The notes under the pieces are model-generated. The model saw nothing but the letters and a program-made list of their open reading frames with translations, did not search any database and was not told the DNA's origin. From Rhizobium anhuiense (lineage in GTDB: Bacteria; Pseudomonadota; Alphaproteobacteria; Rhizobiales; Rhizobiaceae): 64,000 nt of DNA. Position 1 is the first letter of the stretch; each line of letters begins with the position of its first letter. The position numbers and the translations under genes are program-made. The stretch lies in assembly GCF_003985145.1 (NCBI RefSeq), contig NZ_ML133531.1, positions 1 to 64,000 on the forward strand, written 5' to 3'. Below, piece after piece: positions 34,599 to 43,230 of this stretch.

Positions 34599-34730
34599 AT
34601 GGTTTACGATTGGAGTGGGGCGAGGGTTCGGCGCATCCGAATCTTCAAGACCAGTGTCGCACTTGTTCTGGGAACTGCGATGGCTGCAATACCACTGTTC
34701 TTTTGGGCAGTGCAGTTGCGCGCTTTCTAA
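34599..34730 (+). CDS. Small membrane protein (43 aa), unknown
   Basis: Reads MVYDWSGARVRR, a short basic stretch, then one hydrophobic helix (VALVLGTAMAAIPLFFWAV). GGGAG lies about 9 bases before the ATG. The sequence has the positive-inside layout of a single-span protein and a TAA stop. No family known; the gap between tRNA-Leu and the VanZ gene otherwise has no gene. Confidence 0.5.
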   Translation: MVYDWSGARVRRIRIFKTSVALVLGTAMAAIPLFFWAVQLRAF

Positions 34731-34740
34731 GCTGGGACAA

Positions 34741-35115
34741 TCAGCGTTCCGCTAGGGGAAGCGCGTTGGGCGCTTTCGTGTCGCGCCGCCTGTTGATCAC
34801 CCAGCCGGCGAGCAGCCCGACGGCGGCACCCATGGCCTTGATACCCGCGTCATGCAGGCGCGGATGCCGCGTCGGCGAGAAGTACTGCAAATATTCGATG
34901 CCAACCGCACCGGCGATCAGCAGCACCGCCACCAATTTCCACTGTTTCGGATAGGCGAGCGCAAAGGCAAGGCCGAGGAGAACATAGGCGCTTGCGCGAT
35001 CGGTATTGACCGTCGTCACTGTATCCGGCCTCAGCCCGATCGGTGAAATCGTGACGACGAGGATGAAGGCGAGCAGCAGCCAGGCGAGCGGTTTTGCGAG
35101 TTTGAATGTGATCAT
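34741..35115 (-). CDS. VanZ-like membrane protein
   Basis: 124 aa with four predicted transmembrane helices, starting MITFKLAKPLAW. The VanZ pattern is seen in the external SPIGLRPDT, in DRASAYVLLGLAFALAY, and in the GIEYLQYF, RHPRLHDAGIKAMGAAVGL section, which matches the family's E-x2-Q ... D-x2-x-N-x2-G-like region. VanZ proteins confer low-level teicoplanin resistance in enterococci; their usual bacterial role is unknown. Convergent with the 43-aa ORF and divergent from ilvA. Confidence 0.82.
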   Translation of the reverse strand: MITFKLAKPLAWLLLAFILVVTISPIGLRPDTVTTVNTDRASAYVLLGLAFALAYPKQWKLVAVLLIAGAVGIEYLQYFSPTRHPRLHDAGIKAMGAAVGLLAGWVINRRRDTKAPNALPLAER

Positions 35116-35143
35116 GGCTTCATATTAGTGGCTGGCCTTTTCA

Positions 35144-35179
35144 TTGACAGTTAAAATCAGTTCATGTGCCGCTGATTTT
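35144..35179. promoter_or_regulatory. TTGACA and inverted repeat upstream of ilvA
   Basis: TTGACA at 35144-35149, then AAAATCAG (35153-35160) and CTGATTTT (35172-35179), perfect 8-base arms with an 11-base spacer. May be an operator or transcript hairpin for the VanZ or threonine ammonia-lyase genes. Confidence 0.35.
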
Positions 35180-35295
35180 GCGATTGGCTTAAGAAAAGCT
35201 TCCCAGGAGCGAACTGCAAATGGTCGAAGCGGGCTTTCTATTGCCGGCCGGCCTGTGCCATAGCGGCGCTGCAATCATGAGAATGGATCACGCCC

Positions 35296-36546
35296 GTGAC
35301 GAGACTTGATGTCGAAAGCGCCGAAGAGGCAATGCGCAGCCTGTTTCCGGCAACGCCACTGCAGCTGAACGACCATCTGTCGGCCCGCTACGGGGCCGAC
35401 ATCTGGCTGAAGCGCGAGGACCTGTCGCCGGTGCGCTCCTACAAGATCCGCGGCGCCTTCAATTTCTTCCGCAAGGCGATCGGGCAGGGTGCGGCCGGCA
35501 AGACTTTCGTCTGCGCCTCGGCCGGCAATCATGCCCAGGGCTTTGCCTTCGTCTGCCGCCATTTCGGGGTGCCGGGCGTCGTCTTCATGCCGGTGACGAC
35601 ACCGCAGCAGAAGATCGACAAGACCCGCATGTTCGGCGCCGAATTCATCACCATCCGGCTGTTCGGCGACTTCTTCGACCAGTGCTACCAGGCCGCCCGC
35701 GAACATGTCGAGGCGGTCGGCGGCGTCATGGTGCCGCCCTTCGACCATGAGGACATCATCGAGGGCCAGGCGACGGTCGCCGCCGAAATCATGCAGCAGC
35801 TGCCGGAAGGAACCGTGCCCGACATGGTCGTCCTGCCGGTCGGCGGCGGCGGACTTGCCGCCGGCATCACCGGTTATCTCGACGGCACCGTGCCGAAATC
35901 GGCCTTCGTCTTCACTGAACCCGCCGGCGCGCCGAGCCTCAGGCGCAGCATCGAGGCGGGCAAGGTGACGACACTGGCCAAGGTCGACAATTTCGTCGAT
36001 GGCGCCGCCGTCGCCCGCATCGGCGACCTGAATTTCGCCGCCCTTCGCCATTTCCCGGCAAGCCAAGTGCATCTGATGCCGGAGAACGCCATCTGCGTCA
36101 CCATTCAGGAGATGCTGAATGTCGAAGGCGTCGTGCTGGAACCGGCCGGCGCCCTGTCGCTGACGGCGATCGCCGCGATGGACGGCCAAACGATCCGTGG
36201 CAAGACCGTCGTTGCCGTCGTCTCCGGCGGCAATTTCGATTTCGAGCGTCTGCCTGACGTAAAGGAAAGAGCCATGCGTTACGCGGGGCTGAAGAAATAC
36301 TTCATCCTGCGGCTCGCCCAGCGCCCCGGCGCGCTCAGGGATTTCCTCAATCTGCTCGGTCCCGACGACGATATCGCCCGGTTCGAATATCTGAAGAAAT
36401 CGGCACGCAACTTCGGCTCGATCCTGATCGGCATCGAAACCAAGGCGCCTGAGAATTTCGCCCGGCTGATCGGAAATTTCGAAGCTGCCGGCATGGGTTA
36501 CGAGGATATCACCGAAAACGAGATCCTCGCCAACCTGATCATTTGA
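35296..36546 (+). CDS. ilvA: Threonine ammonia-lyase (threonine dehydratase)
   Basis: 416 aa PLP enzyme deaminating threonine to 2-oxobutanoate for isoleucine synthesis. PLP lysine in SYKIRGAFN, the SAGNHAQGFA anion loop, and glycine loop VGGGGLAAG. The C-terminal 80 residues (YFILRLAQRPGALRDFLNLLG) form one ACT-like regulatory domain, so this is the short rhizobial type rather than the two-ACT enterobacterial IlvA. Start is GTG at 35296; ATG codons just upstream are in another frame. Isoleucine feedback control is likely. Confidence 0.94.
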   Translation: MTRLDVESAEEAMRSLFPATPLQLNDHLSARYGADIWLKREDLSPVRSYKIRGAFNFFRKAIGQGAAGKTFVCASAGNHAQGFAFVCRHFGVPGVVFMPVTTPQQKIDKTRMFGAEFITIRLFGDFFDQCYQAAREHVEAVGGVMVPPFDHEDIIEGQATVAAEIMQQLPEGTVPDMVVLPVGGGGLAAGITGYLDGTVPKSAFVFTEPAGAPSLRRSIEAGKVTTLAKVDNFVDGAAVARIGDLNFAALRHFPASQVHLMPENAICVTIQEMLNVEGVVLEPAGALSLTAIAAMDGQTIRGKTVVAVVSGGNFDFERLPDVKERAMRYAGLKKYFILRLAQRPGALRDFLNLLGPDDDIARFEYLKKSARNFGSILIGIETKAPENFARLIGNFEAAGMGYEDITENEILANLII

Positions 36547-36583
36547 CTTGGCGACAGCGATGCCGTCGTGCTAAAGGCGGAGC

Positions 36584-36910
36584 ATGGCTTCGTTCATTTC
36601 AAATATCTTTTCGATGTTCTCCGGCGGCGGCAAACCGGCCACGGAAGCGGCAGGCCCTTCCGGCGAGCCCCAGCTTTACGGCGATTGCACGATCTATGCC
36701 GAGCCGCGCAGGGAAGGCAGCCAGTATCGCCTTGCCGGCCGCATTGAAAAGAAGGTCGGCGACGAGGTGCTGGTGCGCAATTTCATTCGCGCCGATCTGT
36801 TTTCTTCCTCCGACGACGCGATCGAATGCACGGTGCGCAAGGCGCATCAGATCATCGATCAGCATGGTTCGTCACTCTTTGGTGACGGCGAAAAGATTCG
36901 TCAGGTCTGA
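36584..36910 (+). CDS. HlyU-family protein
   Basis: 108 aa. The HlyU domain occupies residues 30-108: CTIYAEPRREGSQYRLAG, RIEKKVGDE, VRNFIRADLFSS and DAIECTVRKAHQIIDQHG. The N-terminus (MASFISNIFSMFSGGG) is the usual amphipathic leader. HlyU regulates haemolysin in Vibrio, but the DNA-binding residues of that winged-helix protein cannot be recognised here; rhizobial members are of unknown function. GGCGGAGC precedes the ATG, 37 bases after ilvA, so it may share its transcript. Confidence 0.85.
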   Translation: MASFISNIFSMFSGGGKPATEAAGPSGEPQLYGDCTIYAEPRREGSQYRLAGRIEKKVGDEVLVRNFIRADLFSSSDDAIECTVRKAHQIIDQHGSSLFGDGEKIRQV

Positions 36911-37043
36911 AATCGGGATCCGCCGGATCAGCACGCGATGCCGGCCCGCAATTGTTCTTGTTTATCAATCGGGTGACCCCGGGCCCCCGCCGGCGAACGC
37001 GATCTCACTCACGCAATCTTAAAGGATTGGGGTGAAAGGTATC

Positions 37044-37062
37044 TCCTGCAGGATTTGCAGGA
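37044..37062. repeat. Inverted repeat before the diguanylate cyclase gene
   Basis: TCCTGCA, five bases, TGCAGGA: perfect arms, about 105 bases before the cyclase start. No known regulator site; CGACCAAAGG at 37093-37102 nearby resembles the GGACCAAAG motif of the 9-15 kb region. Confidence 0.35.
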
Positions 37063-37167
37063 CGCCCTCGTGTTTGACTTTTTCCGACGATCGACCAAAG
37101 GATTCGCTGTCGCGATCGCCGCGCCGGCAGGAGACCGAGGGCGGATGTCCGGAGCCGAGCTATCGTG

Positions 37168-38436
37168 ATGGAGACACTCAACCTCCTTCTCTTCGTCGTC
37201 GAAGCCATCGCCTATTTCGCGCTGATGGTGACGCTTCTGCATTTCCGTCATCGGCTCGGTCTCGGGGTTTTCCTGACGGCGCTCGGCGTCATGCATTTCA
37301 TGGAGACCTATCTGGCGGCGGTCTTCTACGTCTCGCTGCCGTTCGGGGACGTATCGCCGGGTTCATCCGTCTTCTTCTCCGGCAAGCTGATGATGATCCT
37401 GATGCTTTATCTGCAGGAGGATGCCGCGACGGTGCGCCAGCCGATCTATGGCCTGTTCCTCGGTAACCTGCTCACCGTCGGCATCGCCGGGGTGCTCCAG
37501 CTGCACCAGCCCCTGCAGATGTCGCCGGACCACACCCCCGACGTCGATTTCCTCAAGGAGATGGGCTGGCTGATGGTCTGGGGCACGGCGCTGCTCTATG
37601 TCGATTCGCTCGGCATCATCCTGCTGTACGAAAAACTCGGCGACTTCTTCCGCCGCCGCGTCGTCCTGCGCTTCCTGATTTCAGGCTTCGTGCTGCTGAC
37701 TTTCGACCAGATCGGCTTCTTTTCCGCGCTGCATTATTTCTTGGGAGTGCCGATCGCCGCCTTCTGGGGCGGCTGGAAGGCAAAGATGTTTGCCGTCTGC
37801 CTCTATGCGGCGATGTTCGCCATCTATGAGTATTACATTCGCCGCGGTCGGGCGGCCGTGTCTGCACGCTCGATCAGCGACGTGTTCGGCGACCTGACAT
37901 TCCGCGAGCGCTACAACGATCTTCTGGAGCGCACCGGCCGCGATATGCTCACCGGCGTCTACGATCGGACGCGCATGGAGATGGAAGCGCCGCTGATGCT
38001 GCGCGAGGCGCTGAAGCAAGGCCTGTTCGCCACCGTCCTCATTCTCGATGCCGATCACTTCAAGGATGTCAATGACGGCTACGGCCATCTCCAGGGCGAC
38101 GAAGTGCTGAAGGCGATCGCCGCCCGATTGGGCACGACGCTGCGGTCCAGCGACCGCGTCTTCCGCTTCGGCGGCGAGGAATTCGTTGCCGTCTGCCCAG
38201 GCACTGACCACGAGGAGGGGCTGCGGCTCGCCGAGCGCCTCCGTTGGACGATCGCGACCAGCGTCAAGACGCCGGATGACAGGCCGGTCACCGTCAGTAT
38301 CGGCGTTGCGACCGCCGATGAGGACGGCGTCGATTTCACCGCCGTGCTGACGGCTGCCGACGGCAGGCTCTACGCGGCGAAGAAGAGCGGCCGCAACTGC
38401 GTCGTCGGCCGCTCAGGCGTGGTGAAACTCAATTAG
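37168..38436 (+). CDS. Membrane diguanylate cyclase
   Basis: 422 aa. About six to seven hydrophobic segments in the first 230 residues form a membrane sensor (MASE-like). The GGDEF domain (260-420) has RFGGEEF with the active GGEEF, and RSSD five residues before it, the I-site for product inhibition. YLQEDAATV and DLTFRERYNDLLERT link the parts. It makes c-di-GMP from two GTP. A GTG sits one codon before the chosen ATG. A c-di-GMP receptor (PilZ protein at 45600) lies in the same window. Confidence 0.94.
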   Translation: METLNLLLFVVEAIAYFALMVTLLHFRHRLGLGVFLTALGVMHFMETYLAAVFYVSLPFGDVSPGSSVFFSGKLMMILMLYLQEDAATVRQPIYGLFLGNLLTVGIAGVLQLHQPLQMSPDHTPDVDFLKEMGWLMVWGTALLYVDSLGIILLYEKLGDFFRRRVVLRFLISGFVLLTFDQIGFFSALHYFLGVPIAAFWGGWKAKMFAVCLYAAMFAIYEYYIRRGRAAVSARSISDVFGDLTFRERYNDLLERTGRDMLTGVYDRTRMEMEAPLMLREALKQGLFATVLILDADHFKDVNDGYGHLQGDEVLKAIAARLGTTLRSSDRVFRFGGEEFVAVCPGTDHEEGLRLAERLRWTIATSVKTPDDRPVTVSIGVATADEDGVDFTAVLTAADGRLYAAKKSGRNCVVGRSGVVKLN

Positions 38437-38491
38437 TCCGGCTGGCCTTAATTTTGAAACTCTTCCCACTTGACTGAACTCGATGTTGAGG

Positions 38492-38512
38492 ATGTTGCTC
38501 CAACCGCAACAT
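38492..38512. terminator. Inverted repeat after the diguanylate cyclase gene
   Basis: ATGTTGC, seven bases, GCAACAT, then TTTG. It could terminate the cyclase transcript or act as an operator for the MFS gene downstream. The surrounding 100 bases are AT-rich for this genome. Confidence 0.4.
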
Positions 38513-38639
38513 TTGTCATTGGATTTCAGTATTTTCAATATGTTAGTGGAAACATAAAAACGGCTTGTTCGTAAAATCCAAACGTGATCTCCATTGCCGC
38601 AATATCCCGGATGAGTTTTCCTGCGAAGGGCGTGGAGAC

Positions 38640-39857
38640 ATGAGTGATTCAATGGCACGGAAGAAAGTCGATGGCGGCGAGTTCGCCGTTTTGTGTATCG
38701 GAGGGTTTCTTCTTTCGATCGCTTATGGCGTGACCTTTCTGATCCCGGTGCTGGTGGGTCAGCGTGGCGGCGACGAGGCGCTGGCCGGTCTGATCATTTC
38801 GGCCGCCACTGTCAGCACCGTCATTATGGTGATCCTCTCCGGCCACATCGCGGATGCCATCGGCTCGGCGCGGGCGGTGGCTGTTTCGGGACTGTTTCTT
38901 GCGGCATCGGCGCTGGGATTCGCCATCATCCCATCGGCGGGATTGAGCCTGATGATTGTCGGTTTCATCCTCGGCATCGGTTGGGGCGCGTTTTATACGC
39001 TCGGACCCATTCTGGTCGCCGCGATCGTCGAGCCCGTGCACCGCATCAGGTTTTTTGCCCTGCTTTCGGGATCGATGATGTCGGGCATCGGCGCTGGACC
39101 GATCATTGGCCGCATTGCCACCGGCTGGTCGATGCCGATCGAGACAGCCTTCGTATTTGCCTTCCTCTCCAGTCTCGCCGGCGGTGCGCTTTACTTTTTG
39201 CTCCACATCAGGCTGACCAAGGCCGGCAAGATCTTGCCGCATGTCAACAAGATCTCGTTTGGCGCGACGCGGGAGGTGATTGCTTCGCCGGCCATCTATT
39301 CCATCGTCATGGTCGGCATCGGCGGTGCGATGTTCGGCGGGCTGTCCAGCTTTCAGACCAGCTACGCCAAGGCGCACGGGTTCGACTACTCCCTGTTCTT
39401 CATCGGCTTCATGTCCGCCGCGATTCTGAGCCGGCTGTTCGTGGCGGGCTATGTGGTCAAGAAGGACCCGCTCTATTCGCTCTTGATCCTGACCAGCCTG
39501 ACGCTGGCATCGATCCTGCTGTTCCTGATGCTGATATCAAGTCAGCTTGCCTATCTCGGAGGCGCAGCGATGCTGGGTCTGGGCTATGGGCTGACCTATT
39601 CCGTCATCAACGGCCTGGCTGCCAATGAGGCTCCCGCCGGCCTTATGCCGCAATCACTTCTGTTGTTCTCGCTGGCCTATATCATCGGCGTCTTCGGCTT
39701 TCCGCTGATCGCCGGCAATCTGATCGTTTCCTCCGGCGTGCAGACCATGCTGTACGTCGTGCTCATGCTTGCCGTCCTGAATTTCGCACTTGTCCTGTTT
39801 CGTATTGCCCAGCGCGCGACAGGCGCAAACGAAGCAAGCGTCCTCAGGAGAAAATAG
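38640..39857 (+). CDS. MFS transporter
   Basis: 405 aa with about twelve predicted membrane helices. The MFS loop 2-3 motif appears as GHIADAIGSARAVAV (G-x3-D-x2-G-x-R/K type); the middle carries a cytoplasmic loop (RLTKAGKILPHVNK). It resembles sugar-efflux or drug-type MFS permeases; no substrate is implied. GTGGAG precedes the ATG at 38640. It faces the SDR gene tail to tail across a perfect hairpin. Confidence 0.9.
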   Translation: MSDSMARKKVDGGEFAVLCIGGFLLSIAYGVTFLIPVLVGQRGGDEALAGLIISAATVSTVIMVILSGHIADAIGSARAVAVSGLFLAASALGFAIIPSAGLSLMIVGFILGIGWGAFYTLGPILVAAIVEPVHRIRFFALLSGSMMSGIGAGPIIGRIATGWSMPIETAFVFAFLSSLAGGALYFLLHIRLTKAGKILPHVNKISFGATREVIASPAIYSIVMVGIGGAMFGGLSSFQTSYAKAHGFDYSLFFIGFMSAAILSRLFVAGYVVKKDPLYSLLILTSLTLASILLFLMLISSQLAYLGGAAMLGLGYGLTYSVINGLAANEAPAGLMPQSLLLFSLAYIIGVFGFPLIAGNLIVSSGVQTMLYVVLMLAVLNFALVLFRIAQRATGANEASVLRRK

Positions 39858-39903
39858 CAGCGCTCGAGGACGGCGGACCGGGTCGGCGAGGAGATTGACG
39901 GCG

Positions 39904-39931
39904 GGGCCGGGCAAGGTCACTTGCCCGGCCC
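39904..39931. terminator. Hairpin between the convergent MFS and SDR genes
   Basis: GGGCCGGGCAAG / CTTGCCCGGCCC, a perfect 12-base stem with a GTCA loop, centred between two gene ends. No T-tract, but position and strength fit a bidirectional terminator. Confidence 0.7.
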
Positions 39932-39938
39932 GGCAGGT

Positions 39939-40715
39939 TCAGGCGGCGCGAAAAATCTTGGCGCCGGAGGGGGCGCTCGTCATGCCGCCATCGACGGTGA
40001 TCTCGATGCCGGTGACGTTGGCCGAATCATCCGAAGCCAGATAGAGCGCCGCCTTGGCGATTTCGTCGGCTTCGCTCATGCGGCCGAGCGGGCTCATGCC
40101 GCCGATGCGGGCCTCGAGCGCCGACATTGCATCTTCCGTCTGGGCCATCGGCGACCAGATCGGCGTCTTCGTGCCGCCTGGCGTTACCTGATTGACGCGG
40201 ATGCCGCGCGGCGCAAGTTCGGACGCCATATTGCGCGTCATCGCCCGGACCGCCGCCTTGGTCGCCGCATAGGCCGACCAGCCGGGAGCGCCGAGCACGG
40301 CATGCACCGAACCATTGAGGATCACCGAAGCGCCGTCATTGAGATGCGGCAGGGCCGATTGCACCGTGAAGAAAACCGCCGTCAGATTGGTGCTGATGAT
40401 CTGGTTGAACTGCTCCGGCGAGGTGTCACCAAGTGGCGTCGCGCCGCCGATGCCGGCATTGGCGAAGACGATGTCGAACTTGCCGACCTTTCCGGCGGCT
40501 TCCGCAAAGGCCTTTTCGGTGGCGGCGGCATCGGTGACATCGACCTTCAGCGCCAGCACGCCGGCCCCGAGCGCCTTTTCGGCAGCGGCGAGCGTTTCCG
40601 GGTTGCGGCCGGTGATGACGACCCTGGCGCCCTCATCGATGAAGACTCGGGCGGTCGCAAGACCGATGCCGCTGTTTCCGCCGGTGATCAGGGCGATCTT
40701 GTTTCTTAGACGCAT
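39939..40715 (-). CDS. SDR-family oxidoreductase
   Basis: 258 aa classical short-chain dehydrogenase. NAD(P) motif TGGNSGIG at about 11-18, NAG in FANAGIGG, catalytic Ser in ILNGSVHA, and YAATK (Tyr-x3-Lys). Divergent from the TetR-type gene at 40824 with an operator-like repeat between them, so it is very likely that regulator's target. The substrate is unknown; such SDR/TetR pairs often respond to toxic or xenobiotic compounds. Confidence 0.92.
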   Translation of the reverse strand: MRLRNKIALITGGNSGIGLATARVFIDEGARVVITGRNPETLAAAEKALGAGVLALKVDVTDAAATEKAFAEAAGKVGKFDIVFANAGIGGATPLGDTSPEQFNQIISTNLTAVFFTVQSALPHLNDGASVILNGSVHAVLGAPGWSAYAATKAAVRAMTRNMASELAPRGIRVNQVTPGGTKTPIWSPMAQTEDAMSALEARIGGMSPLGRMSEADEIAKAALYLASDDSANVTGIEITVDGGMTSAPSGAKIFRAA

Positions 40716-40749
40716 GATTCATGCTCCTCTTGGAATTGGCAACGATCTA

Positions 40750-40788
40750 GATTATGATCGTTATCTATCAGGATTACGATAGTAATCC
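40750..40788. promoter_or_regulatory. TetR-type operator between the SDR and TetR genes
   Basis: GGATTAC-GATA-GTAATCC at 40771-40788 is a perfect 7-base dyad. An imperfect second dyad, AGAT...ATCT, lies at 40750-40767. Both are in the divergent promoter region; the perfect one ends two bases before a possible ATG at 40791, which favours the downstream start at 40824. Confidence 0.65.
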
Positions 40789-40823
40789 ATATGAGTCAAG
40801 AAGCAGTACTGGAGAGATTTCGG

Positions 40824-41399
40824 ATGGGCCGTTCGCAGCTGGAGAAACAGAAGACGCACGAGAAGATTGTCGAGACCGCGTCGAAGCGGCTGCGCGAGGA
40901 GGGGCTTGACGGTATCGGCGTCGCCGACCTGATGAAGGAAGCCGGACTGACCGTCGGCGGCTTCTACAAGCATTTCGCCTCCCGCGACGATTTGGTCGCC
41001 GAGGCGATCCAGTCCGCTTTCGATTCATGGGGACGCAAGCTGGAGGCCGAAGGCATCAACCCGGCGGAGATGACGGCCGCCGATGTCGCCGATCGTTATG
41101 TCAGCGCCTATCACCGTGACAATCCGGGTGAGGGCTGCCCTTTTGCCGCGCTGACCTCCGACATATCCCGCAGCGGCGAGAAGGCGCGGGGGATCGCGAC
41201 GGACGGGCTCCGGCGTAATTTCGCGTCATTGGCGGGCAAGGCTGCGGGAGCGGACGATAGAGAACGGCGGCGCAAGGCGATCATGGCCTTCGCGATGATG
41301 GCCGGCGGCGTTGGCCTTGCCAGGATTTCATCCGATGAAGAACTCTCGGCCGAAATCCTGGCGACCGTCCGGGATTTTGTCGCCGATATCGACAAATGA
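40824..41399 (+). CDS. TetR/AcrR-family transcriptional regulator
   Basis: 191 aa. N-terminal TetR helix-turn-helix: KIVETASKRLREEG, then IGVADLMKEAGLTVGGFYKHF. The C-terminal ligand domain contains DNPGEGCPFAAL and SDISRSGE. ATG at 40824 (MGRSQLEKQ) has GGAGAG 8 bases upstream; an in-frame ATG at 40791 lies against the operator and is less likely. It probably represses the divergent SDR gene and itself. Members of this subgroup (with the GCPFAAL motif) control oxidoreductases for reactive aldehydes or quinones. Confidence 0.92.
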   Translation: MGRSQLEKQKTHEKIVETASKRLREEGLDGIGVADLMKEAGLTVGGFYKHFASRDDLVAEAIQSAFDSWGRKLEAEGINPAEMTAADVADRYVSAYHRDNPGEGCPFAALTSDISRSGEKARGIATDGLRRNFASLAGKAAGADDRERRRKAIMAFAMMAGGVGLARISSDEELSAEILATVRDFVADIDK

Positions 41400-41400
41400 C

Positions 41401-41426
41401 GAACGGCCGGCGAGAGCCGGCCGTTC
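41401..41426. terminator. Hairpin between the TetR and azoR genes
   Basis: GAACGGCCGGC / GCCGGCCGTTC, a perfect 11-base stem with a GAGA tetraloop, placed between convergent genes. Confidence 0.75.
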
Positions 41427-41448
41427 CATGGAGCGTTTTAGGCGCCGA

Positions 41449-42063
41449 TCAGGCGGCTAAGGCGATTTCCTGGACGCGCGACTTGGCGGCGCCGATGGCT
41501 TTTTCGGCAGCTTCCGGTCCGAAGGCCAGGCCTTCGACATAGATGGTCTCGACATCGGTGATGCCGAGGAAGCCGAGAACCGACTTCAGGTACGGAACGG
41601 CATGGTTCAGCGGAGCAGCCGGTCCCTGCGAATAGACCCCACCGGAAGCCAGTACCACATAAACCTTCTTACCGGTCAGGAGGCCGACCGGGCCGCTTTC
41701 CGTGTACTTGAAGGTCACGCCGGCGCGGGCGACGTTGTCGATCCAGGTCTTCAGCGACGAATAGATGTTGAAGTTGATCAGGCCGGTGCTGATGACGATC
41801 GTGTCGGCGGCAAACAACTCGTTGACGAGTTCGTCGGAGGTTTTGATGGCTGCGATTTCTTCGGCGGTACGGGCTTCTGCCGGCTTGCGGATCGCGCCGG
41901 TAAAGAGGTCATCGATATGCGGCAGCGGGTTGGTGGCCAGGTCACGGCGGACGACGACGCTGCCCGGGTTCTGGCTCTTCAGCTTTTCGGCGAGATCGAC
42001 GGCGATCGGCGTCGAGAGCGATTCGGCACGCGGGCTGGACGTCAGAAGAAGGATGGACGACAT
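41449..42063 (-). CDS. azoR: FMN-dependent NADH-azoreductase
   Basis: 204 aa flavodoxin-like enzyme reducing azo compounds and quinones with NADH. FMN-phosphate loop SSPRAESLSTPIA, then FNIYSSLKTWIDNVARAG (quinone-reductase signature) and VVLASGGVYSQGP. Length as in AzoR. Divergent from a LysR-type regulator across a LysR-like box, so it is probably induced by electrophiles or quinones. A short hairpin follows its end. Confidence 0.94.
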   Translation of the reverse strand: MSSILLLTSSPRAESLSTPIAVDLAEKLKSQNPGSVVVRRDLATNPLPHIDDLFTGAIRKPAEARTAEEIAAIKTSDELVNELFAADTIVISTGLINFNIYSSLKTWIDNVARAGVTFKYTESGPVGLLTGKKVYVVLASGGVYSQGPAAPLNHAVPYLKSVLGFLGITDVETIYVEGLAFGPEAAEKAIGAAKSRVQEIALAA

Positions 42064-42148
42064 GGTGCATTTCCTTTCGAATTGAATTTGACGGCCCGTT
42101 GCTGGGAGATGAGCCGCAGTCTCGATCAGGAAAATAGGTCTGGCCTGC

Positions 42149-42167
42149 TATCGAAAAAACGGGGATA
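42149..42167. promoter_or_regulatory. LysR-type binding site between azoR and its regulator
   Basis: TATC, 11 bases, GATA: an exact T-N11-A dyad, 35 bases before the regulator start and about 86 bases before azoR. A further dyad TCGAT-N7-ATCGA is at 42171-42187. Confidence 0.6.
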
Positions 42168-42202
42168 ATGTCGATCGAAACTATCGATGGAATGGATGGA
42201 AG

Positions 42203-43171
42203 ATGCTGCCGAACCCAACGCTGGACCAATTGCAGGTGTTTCTGACCGTTGCCGAAACCGGCAGCTTCTCGGCCGCTTCGCGGGCGCTGAACCGGGCGCA
42301 ATCGGTGGTGAGCTATACGATCGCCAATCTGGAGGCGCAGCTTGAAGTGCCGCTTTTCGAGCGCTCCGGTGCGCGCCAGCCGAAGCTGACGGAAGCGGGC
42401 AAGGCGATGCTGGAGGATGCGCGGCGCATTCTGGGCGACCTGCAGGTCATGCGGGCGCGGGTCAAGAGCCTGAGGGAAGGGCTCGAAGCGGAGGTGTCCG
42501 TCGCCATCAGCGTCATGGTGCCGTCACGGGCCATGGTGGATGTATTGCGCGAATTCCGCGAGATGTTTCCCACCGTTTCGTTGAACCTCAATGTCGGCGA
42601 GCTCGGAATGGTCATGGATCTCGTCCTCAGCGGCAAGGCGACGATCGGCATTGGCGGCGCAGTCGTCAAGCAGGACGATTCGATCGTTACGGAGCGGATC
42701 GGTCATTCCTTCATGTTGCCGGTTGCCGCGCGCAACCACCCGCTGGCTGGGATTGGCCGGCCGCTGACGCTGGGCGATGTGCGTGAGGAAGTGCAGCTCG
42801 TCGTTACCGATGCGTCGGGCCGGACGAAGGGCCGCGATTTCAACGTTCTGTCCTACAAGACCTGGCGCGTCAGCGATATTGCAACGAAGCACCAGCTCAT
42901 CAAAGCCGGTCTTGGCTGGGGCGGCCTCCCGGCTTCCCTGATCCATGACGATCTGGTGAGCGGCACGCTCGTCCATCTCGATCTGGATGCCTATGAACAG
43001 GGGGAGTATCCGATATATTCGGTGCGCCAGCTCGCCAACCCGCCCGGACCTGCCGCCACCTGGATGATTGATGCGTTCCGCTCGCGGCTTTCCCATTGCC
43101 CGAGCCAGGCCGATTTCCATGCGCAGATGGCCGAACTCCAGGAACCCGCGGCACCGCTCGCGGCAGAATGA
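42203..43171 (+). CDS. LysR-family transcriptional regulator
   Basis: 322 aa. Helix-turn-helix near residues 5-63 (GSFSAASRALNRAQSVVSYTI) and the periplasmic-binding-like effector domain with MDLVLSGKATIGIGG and a long recognition loop. It is divergent from azoR with a T-N11-A site between, so it most likely controls azoR. ATG at 42203 follows GGATGGAAG. No cysteine pair of the OxyR type is visible. Confidence 0.93.
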   Translation: MLPNPTLDQLQVFLTVAETGSFSAASRALNRAQSVVSYTIANLEAQLEVPLFERSGARQPKLTEAGKAMLEDARRILGDLQVMRARVKSLREGLEAEVSVAISVMVPSRAMVDVLREFREMFPTVSLNLNVGELGMVMDLVLSGKATIGIGGAVVKQDDSIVTERIGHSFMLPVAARNHPLAGIGRPLTLGDVREEVQLVVTDASGRTKGRDFNVLSYKTWRVSDIATKHQLIKAGLGWGGLPASLIHDDLVSGTLVHLDLDAYEQGEYPIYSVRQLANPPGPAATWMIDAFRSRLSHCPSQADFHAQMAELQEPAAPLAAE

Positions 43172-43230
43172 TGAAGGCGCGGGTGCCGCGCCTTCGTCTA
43201 CATATCCTTCGATGCGTAGATTCAAGGTGT

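Noticed and set aside
34385..34740. Integration site or genomic island at tRNA-Leu
   Set aside because: No integrase, no second copy of the tRNA 3' end seen nearby, and flanking genes are ordinary.
41402..41427. AACG-N17-GTTCC, which matches an EcfG promoter on the minus strand
   Set aside because: It is produced by the symmetry of the perfect GC-rich hairpin between two convergent genes and points at the end of the TetR gene; a terminator explains it better.
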